From positions 1 through 5,085 of the forward strand of contig JABJMI010000774.1 in assembly GCA_018659505.1 (NCBI GenBank): 5,085 bases of DNA, in the 5' to 3' direction. The stretch comes from Planctomicrobium sp. (GTDB lineage: Bacteria; Planctomycetota; Planctomycetia; Planctomycetales; Planctomycetaceae). The position numbers were made by a program, and so were the translations under genes. The notes beneath the pieces are model-generated. The model was not told where the DNA came from. It saw only the letters and a program-made list of their open reading frames with translations, and ran no database searches. Positions 1-5,085 of the stretch are shown here, piece by piece (the first letter of the stretch is position 1; each line of letters starts with the position of its first letter).

Positions 1-1
1 C

Positions 2-547
2 ATGGAAGTGACCCAAAACCCTGCCACTAAAATCTGCGAAGCACCGTTGCAATTAAAAAGCAACTGCGGAACATTAGTCATCGACGATTTCGGACGACAA
101 AGTATGCCGGTTGATGTGTTATTGAATCGCTGGATTGTCCCGCTCGAAAAACGCTTTGATTATTTGAATCTGCCAAGTGGAAAAAAGATTCAAGTCCCAT
201 TCGATCAGCTCATTATTTTCTCCACAAACCTTGAGCCGAATGATCTTGTTGATGGAGCCTTCTTACGACGAATTCCATACAAGATTCAAGTCCCTGATCC
301 ACTGCCGGAACACTTCGTCCAATTGTTCGACATCATGGCTCCCAAAGTTGGTTTAATCAATGACCCTGAAGCGATCGACTATCTTATTGAATCGCATTAC
401 ATCCCAAAACAGCGACCATTCAGGAACTGTCAACCACGAGATTTGCTCCTACAAGTTCGCAACTATTGCATCTATCGCAAACTCCCCAAGAAGGTAACTA
501 AAGAAGCCCTCGACTTCGCTGTCGACAATTACTTCTCGATGATGTGA
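2..547 (+). CDS. AAA+ ATPase, C-terminal part (5' end outside window)
   Basis: The visible 181 codons form the second half of an AAA+ ATPase module. Numbering from the ATG at position 2, which is probably an internal Met, a Walker B strand LVIDDF lies at residues 25-30, with D28 and D29 in place of the more common Asp-Glu pair. A sensor 1 strand IIFSTN is at 71-76, and an FLRR motif at 87-90 sits where an arginine finger is expected. A C-terminal helical lid follows, with a sensor-2-like QPRDLL at 144-149. The Walker A P-loop is absent and must lie upstream, so the true start is not in the window. Such proteins use ATP to remodel partner proteins and are probably cytoplasmic; no signal peptide or membrane segment is visible here. 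The TGA stop at 545-547 is followed by a long gap and no obvious terminator. AAA+ membership is well supported; the subfamily and partner cannot be named from this part. Confidence 0.85.
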   Translation: MEVTQNPATKICEAPLQLKSNCGTLVIDDFGRQSMPVDVLLNRWIVPLEKRFDYLNLPSGKKIQVPFDQLIIFSTNLEPNDLVDGAFLRRIPYKIQVPDPLPEHFVQLFDIMAPKVGLINDPEAIDYLIESHYIPKQRPFRNCQPRDLLLQVRNYCIYRKLPKKVTKEALDFAVDNYFSMM

Positions 548-759
548 GAAATAGCTAAAACGCTGACTTACTCTTTGACCTAGAAAAGAAGTACCAGAAT
601 AACGCCATTCATCCACTCGCGTACGCATCGTGCTGGTATTTGATGAGCATCTATCATCACTCGCGAAAGATATTGTTGTGCCTGCACCAGAGGCGTTTAG
701 GCGGATTTCGCCGACAAGGGCAGTCGTTACATCTTACCCTGTTTATCTAATAAGGATTC

Positions 760-791
760 GTTCTATTTCCGTCAAATTTCGGAAACAGAAT
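760..791. repeat. Imperfect inverted repeat (hairpin), 11-bp arms
   Basis: The arm TTCTATTTCCG at 761-771 pairs with CGGAAACAGAA at 780-790 with a single A/C mismatch, around an 8-base loop; a G-T pair at 760/791 could extend it when read as + strand RNA. No T-tract follows on the + strand. It could be a structured part of a leader RNA, a processed 3' end of the ATPase transcript, or a protein-binding site. The pairing is seen directly; the function is unknown. Confidence 0.5.
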
Positions 792-850
792 AACCGATAA
801 GATCTACAGGATCGTGTCCAGGGGTGCATTCAAAACAACAGGACAGATCA

Positions 851-870
851 GTTGAAGAGGATTCTTCAAC
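851..870. repeat. Perfect 8-bp inverted repeat with 4-base loop
   Basis: GTTGAAGA at 851-858 is exactly complementary to TCTTCAAC at 863-870, with the loop GGAT between them. It lies 66 bases before the start of the secreted-protein gene and is followed by an A/T-rich stretch (GATAAATTC) rather than a T-run. It could be an operator overlapping a promoter or a hairpin in the leader RNA. The pairing is certain, the role is not. Confidence 0.5.
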
Positions 871-885
871 GATAAATTCGTAGAT

Positions 886-905
886 TGGTGACTGCGCAAT
901 CACCA
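886..905. repeat. Perfect 6-bp inverted repeat with 8-base loop
   Basis: TGGTGA at 886-891 pairs with TCACCA at 900-905. It lies 31 bases before the start codon at 937 and just after the repeat at 851-870, so the two would form tandem hairpins in any transcript that crosses this region. A 6-bp stem alone could arise by chance. Confidence 0.35.
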
Positions 906-920
906 GTGAAATTGATTTCC

Positions 921-924
921 AGGA
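921..924 (+). promoter_or_regulatory. Weak ribosome binding site of the secreted-protein gene
   Basis: AGGA lies 12 bases before the ATG at 937. It is the only purine-rich Shine-Dalgarno-like match near this start. The in-frame stop TGA at 913-915 leaves no earlier ATG, GTG or TTG in frame, so 937 is the first possible start. Confidence 0.4.
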
Positions 925-936
925 TGGATCGCATCA

Positions 937-1926
937 ATGTTGCTTCGAACGATTAATCTTTTGCGAGTTCTACTTTTAACGACACCGGTACTTCTAGCAC
1001 CGGCTGTCACTTCGGCTCAGGTTGTTCCAGGAACTGGAACATTGATCAATACTGATGATTTCGAAGATGAGAACTTCGGCTTCGAACTGAACTGGCCGAA
1101 AAGTAGCCGCGAAGAAGATGAACAAGTACGCTATCCACTGGGGCAATCAACAAACCGCATGTGGTTTGAGAGCCCTAAACGTGGAATGCCCGACGTCATT
1201 AAACGCGTCGAGACTCCAGCTGGCGGTCTTGCAGACTCAATGGGAGCTCTCTACTTAAGATCTCGTGATACCGGCATCCCTGGTCGTCCCGGGTTCGAAC
1301 AAGCTCAAGACGATTTCATCATGGCTGCCAAGCCGATGACTCTTAATTACTATCCCAATTACGTTGTTCGAGTCTTTCTCCCAGAATGGGATCAATGGGA
1401 ACAACGACACGGAGTTTCTTTTGGAATTCGTGCAGGGTTACAGGGACCACAAGAAAAAGACGTTGAAGATGACAATCGTTTCGGTCGCCGCTTGTTCCGC
1501 AAAATGAAACGAAAAGAAACTGAAATTGAACCTTACTATCCCGGATTTTTCATTAGTTTCAATCCAGAAAACAGTCCTGCAAACAAAACCGGCAAGCCAT
1601 TTGCCAATGTTCTGATCCGTGCCAATGAACTAGGGCACGAAGTTCCAGGTCCAAATATTACGGAGCCAGGTTGGTGGACGTTCGGCATGAGTGTCACTCC
1701 TGATGGTCGCTGTCATTATTATGCCAGTCCCGGCGTTGATGACCTTCGCCCTAGCGATCACATCACCTCTCAATTCCCGTACAAAATTCCTGGGACACAT
1801 TTCAATACAATTTTCTTCAACGTCTGCTCGGCAGATAACGGCAAGACTTGGTCGACACCATGGATCGTTGACGATCCAAAGGTCTACTACGCTTCCGGAA
1901 GCCCTGTTCAACAGGCTCGAAGATAA
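937..1926 (+). CDS. Secreted protein of unknown function
   Basis: This complete 329-residue protein begins with a classical signal peptide: Arg-4 and Arg-10, a hydrophobic core at about 11-23 rich in Leu, Val and Ala, and a probable signal peptidase I site after TSA (25-27). It should be exported to the periplasm or cell surface. No lipobox or second membrane segment is seen. The mature part starts with an acidic DDFEDENFGF stretch (40-49) and has many aromatic residues (paired Tyr or Trp at 138-139, 200-201, 246-247 and 261-262). Two cysteines, C259 and C297, could form a disulfide. A strongly charged, basic-rich segment at about 173-197 probably forms a loop or linker. The opening and the alternating hydrophobic, aromatic strands suggest a beta-sandwich like those of concanavalin A-type lectins, but this is inference and I see no catalytic motif. 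A terminator follows 25 bases after the stop, and the upstream gap is long, so it is probably transcribed alone. I do not recognise the family. Confidence 0.85.
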   Translation: MLLRTINLLRVLLLTTPVLLAPAVTSAQVVPGTGTLINTDDFEDENFGFELNWPKSSREEDEQVRYPLGQSTNRMWFESPKRGMPDVIKRVETPAGGLADSMGALYLRSRDTGIPGRPGFEQAQDDFIMAAKPMTLNYYPNYVVRVFLPEWDQWEQRHGVSFGIRAGLQGPQEKDVEDDNRFGRRLFRKMKRKETEIEPYYPGFFISFNPENSPANKTGKPFANVLIRANELGHEVPGPNITEPGWWTFGMSVTPDGRCHYYASPGVDDLRPSDHITSQFPYKIPGTHFNTIFFNVCSADNGKTWSTPWIVDDPKVYYASGSPVQQARR

Positions 1927-1950
1927 ACGCTAGAATACGCTGGACCAATT

Positions 1951-1988
1951 CAAAGCTCGTGACTTACTGCAAGTCACGAGCTTTGTTT
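1951..1988 (+). terminator. Intrinsic terminator between convergent genes
   Basis: CAAAGCTCGTGACTT at 1951-1965 is perfectly complementary to AAGTCACGAGCTTTG at 1971-1985, giving a 15-bp stem around the 5-base loop ACTGC. On the + strand the 3' arm runs into CTTTGTTT, a short T-rich tail, so it fits termination of the secreted-protein gene that ends at 1926. The same hairpin lies about 80 bases beyond the purH stop on the other strand, but there it is followed by AATTGG and has no T-tract. It may therefore only block or stabilise the purH transcript end. Confidence 0.8.
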
Positions 1989-2063
1989 CATGAATGAGTA
2001 TGAATTGAGAACGAGTGTCTGGAATGAGTCATTATTCGATAGCCTAGAGAACTGTACTGGCTT

Positions 2064-3638
2064 TTAATGTTTGAAGTGGCGACGACCGGTGAAGATCATG
2101 GCGATGTCATGTTCGTTACAGGCTTCGATGACTTGTTCATCGTTTCTTGAGCCGCCCGGTTGAATGGCTGCTGTAACTCCGGCTTTGGCTGCTTCGTCGA
2201 TTCCATCACGGAATGGGAAGAAGGCGTCTGAGGCAACGACTGCTCCCTGACTACGTTCACCAGCTTTGTGACCAGCGATGAACGATGAATCTAAGCGACT
2301 CATCTGACCGGCCCCGACTCCAACGACCATTCCATTAGCTGCGAAGAGAATTGCATTTGACTTCACGTGCTTACAGACCTTCCAGGCAAAGTTGAGGTCT
2401 CGCAACTCTGCATCTGTGGGTGTCCGATTAGTTACGACTTTGTAATCTGTCACTGGGTCCGTTTTGTCGTCTCTCTCTTGAACTAAAAGTCCGCCAGAGA
2501 TTTTTCGGTATTCGTAACTTGTTGGCTGAGACTCTAAAAACTGAGGGCACTGCAATAAGCGGACATTGTTCTTCCACTTCGGTTTTGTGCGAAGAATCTC
2601 TAGTGCTTCGTCTTCGTACCCGGGAGCAATGATCGCTTCGACAAAACGTCCCGGCTCGGCGAGTAACTCTGCCGTGGCAACATCGAGTTTTCTATTGAAA
2701 CCAAGAATTGAACCGAAAGCGCTAATTGGATCACCAGCGTAAGCGTTCGTGAATGCTTCAGGCAAGTTGTCAGCGATGGCACATCCGCACGGGTTCGTAT
2801 GCTTAATGACTACTGCTGCGGGGTCTTCAAATTCTCGTGCAATTGCGAAAGCGGCTTCAACGTCGATCAGATTATTATACGAGAGTTCTTTGCCGTGTAA
2901 TTGCTCCGCAGCCGCCACAGATGCAGCCGGCGGATTCGCTTCGACATAAAAAGCAGCGGACTGATGTGGGTTCTCACCGTATCGTAAGTCTGATTGTTTC
3001 TTGAAGCTTAATGATAGCTGCTCGGGATACTCGCTTTGTTGTGTCGCTTTATTGATTGTACTGAAATAGTCAGAGATGGCACGATCATATTTCGCTGTCG
3101 ATTCAAAGGCTGCACCGGCTAATTCTCTTCGCAATTCTAATGTCAATCCATCGCCTTGAATTTGTGTCAGAACAGAATCATATTGATCGGGATTAGTAAC
3201 GATTCCGACGTAGGCATGATTCTTTGCAGAAGAGCGGACCATGCTGGGTCCGCCAATATCAATTTGCTCAATCGCTTCTAAAACTGTAACGCCTTCTTTC
3301 GCGATTGTTTCTTCAAATGGATAGAGATTCACAACGACCAATTCGAAAGGAATGATTCCATGTTCTGCAATCGCTGCGGCATCGTCAGGAAGATCTGGAC
3401 GACCAAGAATTGCTCCATGAATTTTAGGGTGCAATGTCTTGACCCGTCCTCCCATGATCTCGGGGAACTCGGTATAGCTGGAGACATCGATCACTTCGAT
3501 GCCGAATTCCTTGAGGAATTTTGCTGTCCCACCGGTCGAAAGAACTTCGAAACCTGCGTTGACCAGTCCTTGTGCAAACGGTCCTAATCCAGTTTTATCA
3601 CTGACAGAAATTAAGGCGCGTCGGATGTTTTGTGACAT
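2064..3638 (-). CDS. purH: Bifunctional AICAR formyltransferase / IMP cyclohydrolase PurH
   Basis: PurH catalyses the last two steps of de novo purine synthesis in the cytoplasm: 10-formyltetrahydrofolate-dependent formylation of AICAR to FAICAR, then ring closure to IMP. The 524 residues match the usual bacterial length. The N-terminal MGS-like cyclohydrolase domain (about 1-200) shows SVSDKTG at 11-17, STGGT at 34-38, KTLHPKIHG at 67-75, NLYPF at 104-108, DIGGP at 127-131 and SSAKN at 136-140; K67, Y106, D127 and K139 match the known active-site residues of the family. The formyltransferase domain (about 215-524) shows LRYGENPHQ at 218-226, SYNNL at 253-257, the catalytic Lys-His pair in KHTNPCG at 279-285, DPISAFG at 303-309, GAGQMSR at 442-448, DAFFPFRDG at 471-479, QPGGS at 493-497 and the ending FTGRRHFKH. 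Both active sites look intact. The ATG at 3638 places SVSDKTG correctly, but no clear Shine-Dalgarno sequence precedes it. No other purine gene is adjacent, so it appears to be monocistronic. Confidence 0.98.
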   Translation of the reverse strand: MSQNIRRALISVSDKTGLGPFAQGLVNAGFEVLSTGGTAKFLKEFGIEVIDVSSYTEFPEIMGGRVKTLHPKIHGAILGRPDLPDDAAAIAEHGIIPFELVVVNLYPFEETIAKEGVTVLEAIEQIDIGGPSMVRSSAKNHAYVGIVTNPDQYDSVLTQIQGDGLTLELRRELAGAAFESTAKYDRAISDYFSTINKATQQSEYPEQLSLSFKKQSDLRYGENPHQSAAFYVEANPPAASVAAAEQLHGKELSYNNLIDVEAAFAIAREFEDPAAVVIKHTNPCGCAIADNLPEAFTNAYAGDPISAFGSILGFNRKLDVATAELLAEPGRFVEAIIAPGYEDEALEILRTKPKWKNNVRLLQCPQFLESQPTSYEYRKISGGLLVQERDDKTDPVTDYKVVTNRTPTDAELRDLNFAWKVCKHVKSNAILFAANGMVVGVGAGQMSRLDSSFIAGHKAGERSQGAVVASDAFFPFRDGIDEAAKAGVTAAIQPGGSRNDEQVIEACNEHDIAMIFTGRRHFKH

Positions 3639-3897
3639 GAGAAATCAGATCGATAATGTTCAATAGATGAGTAATTTCAGGAAGTATGACACAAGTTATC
3701 GCTCGCTGGTGTGAGTTGCAAATCGCCATAAAGATTGCTGAAACTGAGATTGCCAGATCACTAACAATTCAACTGATTTTGAAGTTTGGACCTGGATTCG
3801 GTATGATATCGATGATGATACATCCCTGTTCATCGTCCTGCCTTAGAATACAATCCAAACGCCTCTTGGATCTCGCACTCTTTTCCAAAGACGAATC
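3639..3897. other. Divergent intergenic region between purH and the cytochrome gene
   Basis: These 259 bases separate two genes transcribed away from each other and must carry both 5' regions. On the + strand a sigma70-like promoter is visible at 3779-3807. On the - strand, toward purH, I see only weak matches, for example CATTAT reading leftward at about 3652-3657 without a good -35 box. A frame open across 3686-3901 has no coding character and overlaps the next start codon. No riboswitch-like structure was recognised upstream of purH. Confidence 0.5.
3779..3807 (+). promoter_or_regulatory. Putative sigma70-type promoter for the cytochrome gene
   Basis: TTGAAG at 3779-3784 (four of six matches to the -35 consensus) and TATGAT at 3802-3807 (five of six to the -10 consensus) are separated by the optimal 17 bases. 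Initiation would fall near 3814 and leave a leader of about 84 bases before the ATG at 3898. The -10 box lies inside an imperfect palindrome, GTATGAT...ATGATAC at 3801-3821, which might be an operator. Confidence 0.5.
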
Positions 3898-5085
3898 ATG
3901 AAATTTCTTCCCTCAATCATCAGCCTGATTGTTCTCAATTTCATTCCGGTCAATTGCTGGGGAGATGAAATTGGGAAAGTTCGTTTTGATCGAGACATCA
4001 AACCGATCCTTTCTGATCGCTGTTTCTTTTGTCATGGTCCTGATACGGAACATCGAGAGGCTGATCTGCGACTCGACCAGAAAGAAGCTGCCTTCGCTGT
4101 CCGTGATGAAACGGCTGCAATTGTTGCTGGGGATCTAGCAGCGAGCGAACTTTGGAATCGTATATCGAGCGAAGACGAATCCACCATGATGCCGCCACCA
4201 GATTCGAATAAGTCATTAACGAAAAAGGAGATTGATCTCATTAAACGCTGGATCGAGCAGGGAGCGGAATGGACCGATCACTGGTCATTTGTGACTCCAG
4301 ATTCTCCTGCTCCCCCCAGTGCTCAAGATGACACTAAGGTCAGCAACCCAATCGACTTGTTCATCGCTGAAAAGGTCATTTCAGCTGGTTTGCAACCGTC
4401 TCCTGAAGCGGATCGCCGAACCCTTATTCGCAGAGTCAGTTTCGACTTAACCGGATTACCACCGACTCCAGAAGAAGTCGAAGAGTTCGTTAATGATCAA
4501 TCTGCGAATGCTTACGAACGATTGATTGATCGGCTGCTTTCTTCTCCTCATTACGGTGAAAGAATGGCAGTCATGTGGCTAGACGCGGCACGCTACGGCG
4601 ACACAAGTGTCTTCCATGCGGATGGTCCTCGCGATATGTGGGCATGGCGAGATCGCGTTGTTGCTGCTTATAACGAAAACATGTCATTCGACCGCTTCTC
4701 GACTCTGCAACTTGCAGGTGATTTGGTTCCTGATGCAACCGTTGATGAAAAAATTCTTGCAGGCTTCAATCGTAATAATGGCACAACGGATGAAGGGGGA
4801 GCGATCGCTGAAGAGTATCGTGTTGAATATGTTGTTGACCGCGTGAAAACGACATCGACCGTATGGCTGGGAATGAGCATGGAATGTGCTCAATGTCATG
4901 ATCACAAATACGATCCGATTTCCCACGAAGATTATTACCGCTTCTACGCCTTCTTCAATAGGAGTGCAGATGGAGGAATGCAGTCCCGCAATGGGAATGC
5001 AACTCCCATTCTCGACATCCCCGACCCAGCCAAGCAAGAACAGATTCCCATCGTAGAAGCGAAAATTGCAAGTACGCAAGAGCAG
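3898..5085 (+). CDS. Secreted planctomycete cytochrome c protein, PSCyt1 + PSCyt2 (DUF1549) domains; 3' end outside window
   Basis: The frame is open for 396 codons from the ATG at 3898 to the right edge without a stop. Residues 1-22 form a signal peptide (Lys-2, then a hydrophobic core), probably cut after CWG at 20-22, so the protein is exported, as covalent heme attachment requires. A PSCyt1 domain follows: VRFDRDIKPIL at 28-38 leads into the heme-binding CFFCH at 42-46 (C42, C45, H46), and MMPPP at 97-101 could provide the distal Met ligand. The PSCyt2/DUF1549 domain starts at about 128 with the typical NPIDLFIA (129-136), RRVSFDLTGLPPTP (138-... region, near 178-191), WLDAARY (220-226) and a second CxxCH, CAQCHDHKYDP, at 330-340. 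In this family a PSD1 (DUF1553) domain usually follows and would lie beyond the window. The family is known as abundant in Planctomycetes, but its biochemical role is poorly defined; redox or carbohydrate-linked functions have been suggested. No strong Shine-Dalgarno sequence precedes the start. Confidence 0.93.
   Translation, partial: MKFLPSIISLIVLNFIPVNCWGDEIGKVRFDRDIKPILSDRCFFCHGPDTEHREADLRLDQKEAAFAVRDETAAIVAGDLAASELWNRISSEDESTMMPPPDSNKSLTKKEIDLIKRWIEQGAEWTDHWSFVTPDSPAPPSAQDDTKVSNPIDLFIAEKVISAGLQPSPEADRRTLIRRVSFDLTGLPPTPEEVEEFVNDQSANAYERLIDRLLSSPHYGERMAVMWLDAARYGDTSVFHADGPRDMWAWRDRVVAAYNENMSFDRFSTLQLAGDLVPDATVDEKILAGFNRNNGTTDEGGAIAEEYRVEYVVDRVKTTSTVWLGMSMECAQCHDHKYDPISHEDYYRFYAFFNRSADGGMQSRNGNATPILDIPDPAKQEQIPIVEAKIASTQEQ

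Larger units (their letters stand above)
548..936. other. 389-base intergenic region with several inverted repeats, no convincing gene
   Basis: No reading frame here has both a credible start and protein-like composition. The longest open stretch, in the frame of positions 559-750, has no start codon until an ATG at 643, giving only 35 codons with no recognisable motif. The right half holds three compact inverted repeats, at 760-791, 851-870 and 886-905, none followed by a T-run, so they do not look like intrinsic terminators. Smaller 4-bp inverted repeats lie at 680-694 and 700-712. The region must contain the 3' end of the ATPase transcript and probably the promoter and 5' leader of the secreted-protein gene at 937. 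No clearly matching sigma70 promoter stands out. Confidence 0.6.

Noticed and set aside
16..20. Possible lipobox in the cytochrome signal peptide (residues 16-20 of the protein at 3898, ending in Cys-20; coordinates here are residues).
   Set aside because: Asn at -1 and Pro at -3 do not fit the lipobox consensus; a signal peptidase I site after residue 22 is more likely.
559..750. Open frame across the gap after the ATPase, which reads N-A-D-L-L-F-D-L-E-K-K-Y near its beginning and could suggest a gene remnant or frameshifted tail.
   Set aside because: It has no start codon before 643, the later part is rich in His, Arg and Leu without protein-like pattern, and the ATPase already ends with a plausible lid domain. 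Chance is the simpler explanation.
1292..1300. GGTTCGAAC, which resembles a tRNA T-arm.
   Set aside because: There is no acceptor stem, anticodon arm or D-arm around it, and it lies inside the coding sequence of the secreted protein.
1630..1933. Overlapping frames on both strands near the end of the secreted-protein gene (80 and 93 codons).
   Set aside because: They lie within the clearly coding frame of 937-1926 and show no motif of their own.
1992..2029. Direct repeat GAATGAGT at 1992-1999 and 2022-2029, and the small palindrome AATGA-G-TCATT at 2023-2033.
   Set aside because: An 8-base repeat and 5-base arms in an A/T-rich convergent gap are expected by chance, and there is no further copy or mobile element boundary.
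3686..3901. 71-codon frame in the purH/cytochrome intergenic region.
   Set aside because: It spans the promoter and overlaps the cytochrome start codon, has no ribosome binding site, and its composition is not protein-like.
4684..5079. 131-codon antisense frame within the cytochrome gene.
   Set aside because: The + strand frame here encodes the conserved PSCyt2 domain with its CxxCH motif; the antisense frame is a shadow of it.

Overview
The window most likely comes from a planctomycete with moderate GC content. The strongest clue is the gene cut by the right edge (3898 onward). It encodes a secreted c-type heme protein with a PSCyt1-type N-terminal cytochrome domain followed by a PSCyt2 (DUF1549) domain, an architecture greatly expanded in Planctomycetes and related Verrucomicrobia. 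A secreted orphan protein, loosely packed genes on both strands, and weak or absent Shine-Dalgarno sequences fit the same picture.

Layout from left to right. (1) Positions 2-547, + strand: the C-terminal part of an AAA+ ATPase whose Walker A half lies upstream of the window. (2) Positions 548-936: a 389-base gap with no convincing gene but three good small inverted repeats. (3) Positions 937-1926, + strand: a complete 329-residue exported protein of unknown function. (4) Positions 1951-1988: a 15-bp perfect hairpin with a short T-rich tail, a clear intrinsic terminator between two convergent genes. (5) Positions 2064-3638, - strand: complete purH, the bifunctional enzyme for the last two steps of IMP synthesis. 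(6) Positions 3639-3897: a divergent intergenic region with a good sigma70-like promoter reading right. (7) Positions 3898-5085, + strand: the first 396 codons of the PSCyt1/PSCyt2 cytochrome protein, which continues past the window.

No shared pathway is evident. purH is a housekeeping gene without other purine genes beside it. The two exported proteins and the ATPase are separate transcription units or parts of units that extend outside the window. I found no mobile element, CRISPR array, tRNA, rRNA or defence module. The window looks like ordinary planctomycete chromosome, and I do not see a convincing new system. The items most worth a second look are the hairpin-rich gap before the secreted protein, that protein itself, and the truncated cytochrome gene.
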